Assembly: GCF_015554145.1 (NCBI RefSeq)
Contig: NZ_JADNHZ010000003.1
Span: 62,001 to 126,000 of the forward strand
DNA from: Collinsella aerofaciens
GTDB taxonomy: Bacteria > Actinomycetota > Coriobacteriia > Coriobacteriales > Coriobacteriaceae
Length of the DNA: 64,000 bases
Direction of reading: 5' to 3'
Position 1 is the stretch's first letter; each line of letters starts with the position of its first letter. Shown here one piece after another: positions 25,806 to 34,826 of the stretch. The notes below the pieces were generated by a model, which was not told the origin of the DNA, did no database searches, and was given only the letters and a program-made list of their open reading frames with translations. Position numbers and translations under genes: made by a program.

Positions 25806-26048
25806 CTAACCGACGGTCATGATGTGCATGGCAACCTTGGAATCGATACCAAAGCGTGCGCCCAGCACGGTGACGATGATATTGGCGCCACTCGAGCTCA
25901 CCACGTGGATTTCGTTGCCCTCGACAAAGCCGAGGTCCTTGAGGTGGTGCTTCATGTCCTCATTGCCCTTTACACGCGACACGCGCACGGTTTCGCCCGC
26001 TTTTACCATCGAAAGCGGCATGGCCGGCATCTGCGGTCCGCAAGACAT
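25806..26048 (-). CDS. Second FeoA-domain protein
   Basis: 80 residues: a short Met/Pro-rich N-terminus (MSCGPQMPAMPLSM) followed by an FeoA domain (AGETVRVSRVKGNEDMKHHL, KDLGFVEGNEIHVV, LGARFGIDSKVAMHIMTV). It is the first gene of the feo operon. Two divergent FeoA proteins before one FeoB occur in several anaerobes; the second may be regulatory or a paralogous partner. The ATG at 26048 has AGGAG at seven bases. A 15-bp dyad flanking the promoter lies just upstream. Confidence 0.88.
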   Translation of the reverse strand: MSCGPQMPAMPLSMVKAGETVRVSRVKGNEDMKHHLKDLGFVEGNEIHVVSSSGANIIVTVLGARFGIDSKVAMHIMTVG

Positions 26049-26090
26049 GAGTGGCTCCTAACGTCAGTTCGTCCTCAACATCGACGCGTT

Positions 26091-26144
26091 AAAAGTTAGC
26101 CACGTCTATGTTCGCTATAGTAAACTAGCACGTGGTTAACTTTT
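26091..26144 (-). promoter_or_regulatory. Dyad flanking the feo operon promoter
   Basis: AAAAGTTAGCCACGT (26091-26105) recurs inverted at 26130-26144 with one mismatch and a 24-base spacer. The arms share AGTTA with the box before feoB, so the same iron regulator may bind here. The spacer would contain the promoter elements; no strong -35 and -10 pair stands out. Confidence 0.5.
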
Positions 26145-26195
26145 TGGAAAGGGTCCTGTTCAGTTTTTCGAAAAAGTTTCCTATACGAAACAAAA

Positions 26196-26228
26196 GGGCG
26201 CGGCAAAGGACCATCCTTTACCACGCCC
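26196..26228 (-). terminator. Intrinsic terminator of the HPr-like gene
   Basis: A hairpin with GGGCG and AAGGA arms around a CCA loop (26196-26228). TTTTGTTT follows on the minus strand, just past the stop at 26237. Confidence 0.85.
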
Positions 26229-26236
26229 CGTCATGC

Positions 26237-26485
26237 TTAAAGCGAGAGATTTCTGATCGACGTGACACAGGAGGCCTCATCCACGCCCGAAACACGAAAG
26301 ACGACGCTCTCGCCGCACTCACCATAGAGGGCCATGAGTCCCATGACATCGCGGCCATCCGTGTGGCGATCGCCAATGCTGACTGACACGTCGCTACGAT
26401 GCTTGGCAATGATGTCATAGAGCAGCGCAACAGGGCGGGCATGCAATCCCAACGGATCTTTAATCGTCTTTGTAAACTCGACCAT
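26237..26485 (-). CDS. HPr-like phosphocarrier protein with Asp at position 46
   Basis: 82 residues with the HPr fold pattern. His15 lies in GLHARP (13-18), the site phosphorylated by enzyme I. The regulatory segment aligns as GRDVMGLMAL, so residue 46, usually the Ser targeted by HPr kinase in Gram-positive bacteria, is Asp. The rest (ESVVFRVSGVDEAS) matches the last strand and helix. It could serve the PTS or a nitrogen-type PTS; no enzyme I is in the window. ATG at 26485 was chosen because GGAGG precedes it; the frame extends upstream without a ribosome site. The gene is monocistronic, with its own terminator. Confidence 0.82.
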   Translation of the reverse strand: MVEFTKTIKDPLGLHARPVALLYDIIAKHRSDVSVSIGDRHTDGRDVMGLMALYGECGESVVFRVSGVDEASCVTSIRNLSL

Positions 26486-26577
26486 GTCCCCTCCCGCGAC
26501 ATCGCACATCGGCCGGCAAAACCCAGCCACGTGGTAGTTATTGTAGCGTTAGATGCTTGTCGAGGACCCTTTCGGAT

Positions 26578-26807
26578 ACCCCGTGGGCAAAAAGTGACAA
26601 ATATGAGTACTGTCACCAATTTAGTAGCAGCAAAATCGAGAGCATATCGCCTACTTTGAGCGATTCGAAGAAGTTGAAAGCCGTCAAACGCTCTTTAAAG
26701 GGGGTTAGATAAATTGATTTTGAGCCCATTTTCGCTCAGAGCAGGCCGAAAAATATGACACCTCTTTTGCAACAGTACTCATATTTGGCATTTTTTGCCC
26801 ACAGGGT
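26578..26807. repeat. 230-bp element with 36-bp imperfect terminal inverted repeats
   Basis: The 36 bases at 26578-26613 and 26772-26807 are reverse complements at 33 of 36 positions; the inner 16 bases (CAAATATGAGTACTGT) match exactly. The A/T-rich interior has no open frame of note. It fills most of the gap 26486-26889 between the HPr-like gene and aspS. The layout is like a miniature inverted-repeat element and parallels the one at 15942-16140, although the sequences differ. Confidence 0.7.
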
Positions 26808-26840
26808 CCACAGCGCTCATCTCACACGAATAAAAAACAA

Positions 26841-26861
26841 GGGAAGGCACACGTCCTTCCC
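26841..26861 (-). terminator. Intrinsic terminator of aspS
   Basis: GGGAAGG (26841-26847) pairs with CCTTCCC (26855-26861). TTGTTTTTTATT follows on the minus strand. Confidence 0.85.
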
Positions 26862-26889
26862 TCGCAACAGGCAATATGTAGCCGCTCGC

Positions 26890-28677
<1,788 letters not shown>

Positions 28678-28933
28678 ACCAGTGATCCTCCTTTATGGAT
28701 CTGTGCCGCCCCGTGTCGTTCCGGGCGGCGTCGTACAGATTTGCCCAGCCTGCGTAAACCGCGCAGCCAGACATGGCGTTCTATCTTATCGCACCTGCGT
28801 CGATGTGCCGCGGAAAAGTAGCTCCTGCCCAAAGACTTGACGGAGACGAAACAATTGACGCACCGCGGCACCCGCCCGCGCTCGTCACGTGCGACAATAT
28901 GCCCCAATAAAACAGCACTTGGAAAGGCCCGTC

Positions 28934-29569
28934 ATGACTGCACGCCTCATCGTTATGGATATCGACTCCACGCTCATCAACCAGGAAGTCATCGACCTGT
29001 TGGGCGAGGAAGCCGGCGTGGGCGAGCAGGTAGCACAGATCACCGAACGCGCCATGCGCGGCGAGCTTGACTTTAAGCAGGCGCTCGAGGAGCGCGTGGG
29101 GCTGCTCGCCGGCCTGGACGAGAGCGTGTTCGAGCGCACCTTTGAGCGCGTGACATTTACTCCCGGCGCGCTGGAGCTTGTGCGCTCGGCGCACAGCAAG
29201 GGCTGGAAGGTCGGCGTGGTGAGCGGCGGCTTCCACGAGGTCGCCGACAAGATCGTGGCCGCCGCGGGCATCGATTTTTGCCTGGCCAACCGTCTGGAAG
29301 TCGTGGACGGCAAGCTCACCGGCAAGCTGGCGGCAGACATTGTGACCAAGGAGTCCAAGCTCATCCAGCTGCTGGATTGGGCGGTTGAGTGCGGTGTCGA
29401 CATGGCCCACACCGTCGCGATCGGTGACGGCGCCAACGACATCCCCATGATTCAGGCCGCGGGCACGGGCATCGCGTTTTGCGCCAAGCCCAAGACGCGC
29501 GAAGCCGCCCCGTTTGCCATCGATGAGCGCAACCTGATGCTCGCCATGGACATCATCCTGCGCGACTAG
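28934..29569 (+). CDS. serB: Phosphoserine phosphatase (SerB-type HAD hydrolase)
   Basis: 211 residues of the HAD superfamily. Motif I MDIDSTLIN carries the nucleophile Asp and the general acid Asp; motif II is VVSGGFHEV; motif III Lys lies in VTKESKL; motif IV IGDGANDIPMI. The C1-type cap helices (DLLGEEAGVGEQVAQITERAM) match SerB. It would dephosphorylate L-phosphoserine to serine. ATG at 28934 has GGAAAGG six bases upstream. It is the first of four plus-strand genes; larB starts 114 bases later, after an inverted repeat, so serB is probably transcribed separately. Confidence 0.88.
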   Translation: MTARLIVMDIDSTLINQEVIDLLGEEAGVGEQVAQITERAMRGELDFKQALEERVGLLAGLDESVFERTFERVTFTPGALELVRSAHSKGWKVGVVSGGFHEVADKIVAAAGIDFCLANRLEVVDGKLTGKLAADIVTKESKLIQLLDWAVECGVDMAHTVAIGDGANDIPMIQAAGTGIAFCAKPKTREAAPFAIDERNLMLAMDIILRD

Positions 29570-29605
29570 TCGATCCTTCTAACAAGAGAATCAGTCTGTC
29601 CTATA

Positions 29606-29639
29606 GTTTCCGAACAATTTTGTCTTAGTGTTCGGAAAC
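29606..29639 (+). promoter_or_regulatory. 34-bp dyad upstream of larB
   Basis: GTTTCCGAACA (29606-29616) and TGTTCGGAAAC (29629-29639) form a perfect dyad with a 12-base spacer. It lies 45 bases before the larB start and could overlap a -35. The TetR-family gene at the end of this operon is the nearest candidate regulator. Confidence 0.55.
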
Positions 29640-29683
29640 ATACCCTTTGAGTGCTAGACTTTGCGCCGTCGAAGGGAACATAT

Positions 29684-30466
29684 ATGGATAAGCGAGATCT
29701 TGAGCAATTGCTGAGCGATGTTGCCGACGGAGTAGTCACCCCGGCAGTCGCCCTCACGCGCCTCCAGACGGCGCCAACCGCCGATCTGGGTTTTGCGCAG
29801 CTCGATCTTTCGCGCGGGGTGCGCCAGGGAGCCGGCGAGGTTGTCTACGGCGCCGGTAAAACCGCCGAGCAGATTGCCGCCATTATCAAAGCATTACTCA
29901 ATGCCGGCCAGGTGCGCATCCTGGTCACGCGCCTGGACGCCGAAAAGGCAGCCCGCGCCTCGAAGCTCCTCGGCAACGGCATCGACCTGGGATATGTCCC
30001 AGACGCACAGCTCGCCCTCGTGGGCGGCAAGCCCTCCCCTACCGGCAACGGACGCATCGTTGTCGCCTGCGCCGGTACGAGCGACCTGCCCGTCGCCGAG
30101 GAAGCCGCGTTGACGGCCGAATTCTATGGCAACGAGGTCGACCGCCTCTACGACGTAGGTGTCGCAGGCCTGCACCGCCTGCTCGCGCATGCCGAGGAAC
30201 TTGCCCAGGCGCAGGTGGTCATCGCCATCGCCGGCATGGAGGGCGCACTGGCGAGCGTTGTCGGCGGCCTGGTAAGCTGTCCGGTCATAGCCGTTCCCAC
30301 CAGCGTGGGTTACGGCGCGAGCTTTGGTGGCGTAGCCGCGCTGCTCGCCATGCTCAACTCCTGCGCCAGCGGCGTTTCGGTCGTCAATATCGACAACGGC
30401 TTTGGTGCCGCCTACCAGGCAAGTCTTATCAATCATCTGAGCGCCGGCACGCCCTGCGCCCGTTAA
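29684..30466 (+). CDS. larB: Nickel-pincer cofactor biosynthesis protein LarB
   Basis: 260 residues. The N-terminal segment (LEQLLSDVADGVVTPAVALTRL) is the helical part of LarB; the C-terminal two thirds resemble AIR carboxylase PurE, with GVAGLHRLL, VVIAIAGMEGALASVVGGLV, PVIAVPTSVGYG and LNSCASGVSVVNIDNGFGAA. LarB carboxylates and hydrolyses nicotinic acid adenine dinucleotide, the first step towards the nickel pincer nucleotide used by lactate racemase LarA. ATG at 29684 is six bases after AAGGGA. larC follows by 10 bases; larA is present 3 kb away, but larE is not in this window. Confidence 0.93.
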   Translation: MDKRDLEQLLSDVADGVVTPAVALTRLQTAPTADLGFAQLDLSRGVRQGAGEVVYGAGKTAEQIAAIIKALLNAGQVRILVTRLDAEKAARASKLLGNGIDLGYVPDAQLALVGGKPSPTGNGRIVVACAGTSDLPVAEEAALTAEFYGNEVDRLYDVGVAGLHRLLAHAEELAQAQVVIAIAGMEGALASVVGGLVSCPVIAVPTSVGYGASFGGVAALLAMLNSCASGVSVVNIDNGFGAAYQASLINHLSAGTPCAR

Positions 30467-30476
30467 GGAGCATTCC

Positions 30477-31394
30477 ATGTCCAATCATCAGCACACGCTT
30501 ATCATCGACGGCACCTCGGGCATCAGCGGCGATATGACCGTCGCGGCCCTGCTCGACCTAGGCGCCAGCGAGGAGCACCTGCGCGAGCAGCTCGCCACGC
30601 TGCCGGTCGACGGCTTTACGATCGCCGTCACACGCGTAAGCAAGCATGGCATCGACGCCTGCGACTTTGACGTCCAGCTTGCAGAGGAACTCGAGAACCA
30701 CGATCACGATATGGCCTGGCTCTACGGCAACGAAGCAGCTGCCGAGCACACGCACGAACATGAGCACCACCATCATGATCATGGCGAGCACGAACACGAG
30801 CACTGCCACGAGCATGACCATGAGGCCCACGGTCATGGCCACGAGGGTCACCATCACGCCCACCACCATCACCACCGTTCTTTGGCGGATGTCACCGCCA
30901 TCATCGATGACTCGCAGCTAAGCGATGGCGCCAAGCATCGCGCGCTCGCCATTTTTACCGCGCTCGCCGCCGCCGAGGCCAAGGCCCACGGCAAAACGCC
31001 CGAGACCGTCATGTTCCACGAGGTGGGCGCCGTCGACTCCATCGTCGACGTCTGCTCTGTTGCCATCTGCCTCGATGACCTGGGTATTGAGGACATCGTG
31101 GTCGAGTCGCTCTCCGAGGGTCACGGTACCATCCGCTGTGCCCACGGTCTCATGCCCATTCCCGTCCCCGCTGTCGTCAACCTGTGCCAGGCGGGCAATA
31201 TCGCCCTCACGCCCGCACCGGTCGCCGGCGAGCTCGTGACGCCCACGGGCGCCGCCATCGTCGCCGCACTGCGCACGTCCGAGCACCTGCCGGCCCGCTA
31301 CCGCATCAAGGCCGTCGGCTACGGCGCCGGTAAGCGCCCCTACGAGGGTTGCTCCGGTACGCTCCGCTGCCTGCTCGTTCACACGGACGCATAG
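30477..31394 (+). CDS. larC: LarC nickel insertion protein, LarC1 domain only, with His-rich loop
   Basis: 305 residues. DGTSGISGDMTVAALLDLG opens the LarC1 domain, and HEVGAVDSIVDVCSVAICL, EGHGTIRCAHGLMPIPVPAV and GELVTPTGAAIVAAL follow. Residues 91-133 are a His-rich insertion with 25 His in 43 positions, suited to nickel storage. The frame stops after GYGAGKRPYEGCSGTLRCLL, where longer LarC proteins continue into LarC2, the domain with the CTP site. The TetR gene starts two bases later, and no other frame encodes LarC2. In Lactiplantibacillus plantarum LarC1 and LarC2 are joined by a programmed frameshift; here the second half is missing or elsewhere. AAGGAG precedes ATG at 30477. Confidence 0.88.
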   Translation: MSNHQHTLIIDGTSGISGDMTVAALLDLGASEEHLREQLATLPVDGFTIAVTRVSKHGIDACDFDVQLAEELENHDHDMAWLYGNEAAAEHTHEHEHHHHDHGEHEHEHCHEHDHEAHGHGHEGHHHAHHHHHRSLADVTAIIDDSQLSDGAKHRALAIFTALAAAEAKAHGKTPETVMFHEVGAVDSIVDVCSVAICLDDLGIEDIVVESLSEGHGTIRCAHGLMPIPVPAVVNLCQAGNIALTPAPVAGELVTPTGAAIVAALRTSEHLPARYRIKAVGYGAGKRPYEGCSGTLRCLLVHTDA

Positions 31395-31396
31395 CC

Positions 31397-31936
31397 ATGG
31401 ATGCCCGCAAGGCAAAAAGCCGCGCCGCCATCGTCGCGGCGTTCTCCGAACTGCTGCGCGAAGAGGACTACGGCAAGATCACCGTCGGCGACATCATCGC
31501 TCGCGCCCATGTGGGTCGGGCCACGTTCTATGGCCTCTTCAAGAGCAAAGATGACCTACTGTCCGAACTCGTGAGCGACATCTGCACCCACGCCCTCGAC
31601 GACGATGGCACACCGCTCGACGACCCACTCGTGCAGGTCGTGCATATCCTCAACAACCTCTGGGAACGCCGCCAGGGCGTACGAGCCCTCGTAGCCGGCG
31701 CCGGCTCACGCGTCTTCGCCGACTGCTTACGCAAGACCATCATGTCACGAGCAGCCGAAACCGTCCCCACCGACCCAAACGGCCCCGCCGCCACCATGGA
31801 CCGAAGCTTCCTACTACACCACATAGCCTCAAGCTTCGTAGGAATGGTCCAATGGTGGGCCTGGCACAACTTCCAAGCCGACAAAGCCGACGTAGCCAAA
31901 GACTACCTATCAGCCATAAAGCCTCTCTTCACCTAA
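31397..31936 (+). CDS. TetR/AcrR-family transcriptional regulator
   Basis: 179 residues. The N-terminal HTH is typical: RAAIVAAFSELLREEDYGKI, TVGDIIARAHVGRATFYGLF and the following KSKDDLL. The C-terminal domain (residues about 60-179) is alpha-helical, as in TetR_C domains that bind small ligands. It begins two bases after the larC stop and is almost certainly co-transcribed with larB-larC, so it is a candidate lactate or nickel-linked regulator of the lar genes, in place of the Crp-type LarR of lactobacilli; that role is inferred. The stretch from about 31750 uses more rare-looking codons than the start of the gene. Confidence 0.85.
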   Translation: MDARKAKSRAAIVAAFSELLREEDYGKITVGDIIARAHVGRATFYGLFKSKDDLLSELVSDICTHALDDDGTPLDDPLVQVVHILNNLWERRQGVRALVAGAGSRVFADCLRKTIMSRAAETVPTDPNGPAATMDRSFLLHHIASSFVGMVQWWAWHNFQADKADVAKDYLSAIKPLFT

Positions 31937-32095
31937 GTAAGAAGCTCATCCCAAAGCATCACCCCAACCCAGGGCGCCACGCATCCCAAAGTATCAACAA
32001 CAGTTCAACGCCCCTATCAGCAACAAGCCCCTCCCATCCAAATTCAGATATATGTTGGGTTGCTTGCTCGAGCGCAGCAAAGATCCCACAGCTGG

Positions 32096-32210
32096 CCGCA
32101 TGGGGTAACTTCCCAGCGCATTCCGCAGGACGCAAAAAGGCTCGCCGCACGAAGTGCGCAGCGAGCCTTTTTGCATGTCCGAGGACGCGCTGGGAAGTTA
32201 CCCCATGCGG
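32096..32210 (-). repeat. Long covarying hairpin element, copy 1
   Basis: A 115-base inverted repeat 27 bases past the stop of the aquaporin-like gene. The outer stem is 24 bp and perfect (32096-32119 with 32187-32210). Inside lie TCCGCAGGAC and GTCCGAGGAC, then a GCAAAAAGGCTCGC stem, and the tip CGCACGAAGTGCG. The inner stem, bounded by A- and T-runs, would work as a bidirectional terminator. A second copy at 34679-34805 shares the core but has a different, equally self-complementary outer stem. It occupies much of the gap 31937-32237. Confidence 0.85.
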
Positions 32211-32237
32211 ACGGCGGACAACCTATGTAGCCTCAGA

Positions 32238-32969
32238 CTAGAACATGCCCAAGAAGCCATGCACAAACAGCGCGGCCACAATAGCACCGACAAACGGCGC
32301 GATGCCAGGAACAAGCAGACCATACTTCCAGTTGTTGTCGGCCTTGTTCTTGATCGGCAGCACCTGATAGGCCATGCGAGGACCAAGGTCACGAGCCTGG
32401 TTCATGGCGAAGCCGGTGATGCCGCCCATGCCCATGCCAACAGCCCAAACGATCAGGCCGACGCAGATTGCGAGCATCAGAACGTTCTCGCCGGCGCGGC
32501 TAGCGGCAGCAAGGATGGCGCTGATGAACACGAAGGTGCAGATAGCCTCGCAGAAGAAGTTACGAGCATAGTTCGTGCCCTCGGTGGTGGGGTTGGTCGA
32601 GAAGATGTTGCGCTGGGCAATGGGGTCGACGACGTCCTCGGAAGCCTTGAACTCATCGGCATACATAAACCAAGCGATCACGGCACCCACAAAGCCGCCG
32701 AGCATATCGGCAAGCATGAAGGGGATGCAGTTGCCCCACGGCACCAGGCCGACGATGCACTGGGCAAGCACCATGGCGGGGTTCATGCACACAGCGCCAC
32801 CAAAGACAAACAGGCAGACCGAGATGCCAAAGGACCAGGTGGTGATGGCAAACATATGGCCGGAGCCCTGATACTTGGTGCCCTTGAGCACGGTATCGCA
32901 GTGAACACCCACGCCAAAGACGATCATGAGGGCCGTTGCGCCGAATTCGCAGAGGAGTTTGGTAAGCAT
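32238..32969 (-). CDS. Aquaporin-family channel, probable lactate channel LarD/GlpF
   Basis: 243 residues with six hydrophobic helices of the MIP family. The first pore motif is NPA (63-65, in CMNPAMVLAQ); the second reads NQA (190-192, in FAMNQARDLGPR) in place of NPA but keeps the following Arg-Asp. Glycerol facilitators and the lactic-acid channel LarD belong to this group. It lies 49 bases after larA on the same strand, which supports a lactate channel in the sense of L. plantarum LarD; glycerol or water passage cannot be excluded. AAGG lies four bases before ATG at 32969. Confidence 0.85.
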   Translation of the reverse strand: MLTKLLCEFGATALMIVFGVGVHCDTVLKGTKYQGSGHMFAITTWSFGISVCLFVFGGAVCMNPAMVLAQCIVGLVPWGNCIPFMLADMLGGFVGAVIAWFMYADEFKASEDVVDPIAQRNIFSTNPTTEGTNYARNFFCEAICTFVFISAILAAASRAGENVLMLAICVGLIVWAVGMGMGGITGFAMNQARDLGPRMAYQVLPIKNKADNNWKYGLLVPGIAPFVGAIVAALFVHGFLGMF

Positions 32970-32994
32970 AAAACCTTATCTTTCTTGTCGGTTA

Positions 32995-33009
32995 TAAACG
33001 ATTCGTTTA
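32995..33009. promoter_or_regulatory. 15-bp palindrome between larA and the channel gene
   Basis: TAAACGA-t-TCGTTTA is a perfect odd palindrome in the 49-base larA-larD gap. It may be a protein-binding site or a small mRNA hairpin. No second copy was found. Confidence 0.35.
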
Positions 33010-33018
33010 AGCCGCGCA

Positions 33019-34296
33019 CTAGTGCTGTGCGACAACAACACCCAGGCCATCGGGGATGACGGCGACCTTGGCATCGGCACCCTTCATCTCAAAGGCGAGC
33101 TTGAGCGCTTCCTCGATAGTGTTGACCGGCGTCATGTGCATATCCTTGAGCATCTGGTGATCGCACAGGTCGGTGACCATGATCACAGGGTGATGCGCCA
33201 GGATGCGGGCAAAGATCTGGCTCGTCCACTGATCGGGCAGGGTCTCGTCCTTAGGACGATCGATGCAGGCGCGCTCAAACTCTGCCGGATCGTTGTCGGC
33301 GATGTTGTGATAGAAGCCCTCGCCGCCGTGACCGTCGGCACAACCGGCGACGTCGATGATCACACCGCCCTCGGGAAGCGTGGCCTCGGCAGCGCACATG
33401 CCCTTCACAGCCTGATAGATGTTCTGATCGAGGGGGTAGCCGCCGTTAGTGGTAATGGCGATCTCGCACTCGACGGGCTCAACGCCAGCAAGGCTCTTCA
33501 CGAACTCGCAGCCAGCCTCGTGCGCCTTGTGGATGTCGCCGGCAAAGGAGCCAATGACCTCGTGCTTGCCGTTGAGCACCACGTTGAGCACAAAGGCAAG
33601 GTGAGCCATCTCGGCGGCGGCAAACATGTCCTCGCTCACGTGGTTGTGGCACAGGTTGCCGGCACGCGAGTGGGAATCGTTCACAAACTGACCGTTGTGG
33701 TTGTACATGATGGTCTTGTAGCTGGCGATGCCAGGCAGGACGGACTTGCGGCTACCAGAGAAACCGGCAAAGAAGTGCGGCTCAATAAAGCCCTCGGCAA
33801 GCAGCAGATCGCAATCGGCAGCGATCTTGTTGATGATGCACTCGCCACCAGAAGGCAGGGTGCCGATCTTTTTCATCATGCTGTCGTCAGTCGCGACGTG
33901 CATAACGATTTCTTCGTTGGCAACGATCTCCTCGCCGTACTTGTTGACGAGCTCCTCGTGCGTCGACGGACGATGCATACCCGTAGCAACCAGAATGCGA
34001 ACGCGCGCCTCAGGCGCAGCGGAGTGGATGTGATGCAGCAGAATAGGCATCGTCACACGCGAGGGAACGGGACGCGTATGATCTGAGCTAATGATGACAA
34101 TATCCTTCTTGCCAGCACAAAGCTCCTCGAGCGAAGGCGAGTCGTAAGGGTTGGCAAGCGACTCCTCCACCAGCTCTTCCTGCGATTTCGTGGTCTTAAA
34201 CTCGTTTTGATGACCTTCCATCACACCCGCGAAGTTCTTATCCTCGAGTTCCAGATGCAACGTCTTGTGGTCAAACGGCAGTTCACATTCAAACAA
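33019..34296 (-). CDS. larA: Nickel-dependent lactate racemase LarA
   Basis: 425 residues, the usual LarA length. Clear family blocks are IVIISSDHTRPVPSRV, ILVATGMHRPSTHEELVNKY, LPSGGECIINKIA, EPHFFAGFSGSRKSVLPGIA with the Lys that holds the nickel-pincer nucleotide, STNGG-like TTNGGYPLDQNIYQAVKGM and ADGHGGEGFYHN. It interconverts D- and L-lactate, or a related hydroxy acid. TTG at 34296 is the only start that gives the family length, about nine bases after GAGGG; the frame stays open upstream without family similarity. The cofactor genes larB and larC lie convergently 2 kb away. Confidence 0.93.
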   Translation of the reverse strand: MFECELPFDHKTLHLELEDKNFAGVMEGHQNEFKTTKSQEELVEESLANPYDSPSLEELCAGKKDIVIISSDHTRPVPSRVTMPILLHHIHSAAPEARVRILVATGMHRPSTHEELVNKYGEEIVANEEIVMHVATDDSMMKKIGTLPSGGECIINKIAADCDLLLAEGFIEPHFFAGFSGSRKSVLPGIASYKTIMYNHNGQFVNDSHSRAGNLCHNHVSEDMFAAAEMAHLAFVLNVVLNGKHEVIGSFAGDIHKAHEAGCEFVKSLAGVEPVECEIAITTNGGYPLDQNIYQAVKGMCAAEATLPEGGVIIDVAGCADGHGGEGFYHNIADNDPAEFERACIDRPKDETLPDQWTSQIFARILAHHPVIMVTDLCDHQMLKDMHMTPVNTIEEALKLAFEMKGADAKVAVIPDGLGVVVAQH

Positions 34297-34678
34297 TGAC
34301 GAGCGCCCTCTTCCTTTCAACTGACACACTAGATAAACCGTTGGAAGGATACGCCGCTCACCGAAAAACACCACCGTCCACCGACTCATTAACACAACGT
34401 TCATATTTGACCCACAACAAAACAACCGCGATCCCAAACGGGACCGCGGCCGCTACAGTCGTAAGTCAAGAAGCGCCACATGCATCTCAATCCCGATCGA
34501 TAAGACGCGAGGCGCGAAGCGCGCCTTATTCCCTTCAGCTTTAATCCCAGAAGACCGAGGACGAAGGGACCCGATGGGTTTCCCTCTGAATACATTCCAC
34601 AGCACGAAGCCTTTTCCAAACGCGCAAAGCGCGCCATTATTCCCCCAGCCAGTAATCCACCGAAGACCGGACATCGTA
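34297..34678. other. Gap before larA with a terminator-like hairpin and imperfect direct repeats
   Basis: CCGCGATCCC (34436-34445) pairs with GGGACCGCGG (34450-34459) and is followed on the minus strand by a T-rich stretch, like a terminator for something transcribed from the right. Two related segments, about 34513-34570 and 34621-34680, share GCGCGCC-TTATTCCC and GAAGACCG blocks about 108 bases apart. Small open frames cross them, but none has a convincing ribosome site. The larA promoter must lie near 34300-34430 but is not obvious. Confidence 0.4.
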
Positions 34679-34805
34679 GGGCCCGCCATCAGCTTACTTT
34701 TAGGCACACTCCGCAGGACGCAAGAAGCCCTCGCCGCACGAAGTGCGCAGCGAGGGCTTCTTGCATGTCCGAGGACGTGCCTAAAAGTAAGCTGATGGCG
34801 GGCCC
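34679..34805 (-). repeat. Long covarying hairpin element, copy 2
   Basis: A 127-base inverted repeat 21 bases past the ppc stop. The outer stem is 29 bp and perfect (34679-34707 with 34777-34805). The core TCCGCAGGACGCAA, the tip CGCACGAAGTGCG and TTGCATGTCCGAGGAC match copy 1 at 32096-32210 almost exactly, while the inner stem changes from GGCTCGC to CCCTCGC with compensating changes on the other side, and the outer stem differs throughout. Confidence 0.85.
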
Positions 34806-34826
34806 GGACGACTACAGGGCTATCGA

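Noticed and set aside
31394..31936. LarC2 encoded by a programmed frameshift after larC
   Set aside because: The frame after larC is a clear TetR gene, and the other frames have no LarC2-like protein.
31959..32176. Short minus-strand proteins between tetR and the channel gene
   Set aside because: They are read through the hairpin element and lack start signals.
34453..34707. 84-residue minus-strand protein before larA
   Set aside because: It starts inside a palindromic element, ends in a hairpin, crosses two direct repeats and lacks a convincing ribosome site.
32096..34805. Integron attC sites or CRISPR-like repeats for the paired hairpins
   Set aside because: No integrase, no core GTTRRRY sites, no regular spacers, and only two copies with different arms.
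32096..34805. Retron msr-msd for the hairpins
   Set aside because: No reverse transcriptase gene nearby.
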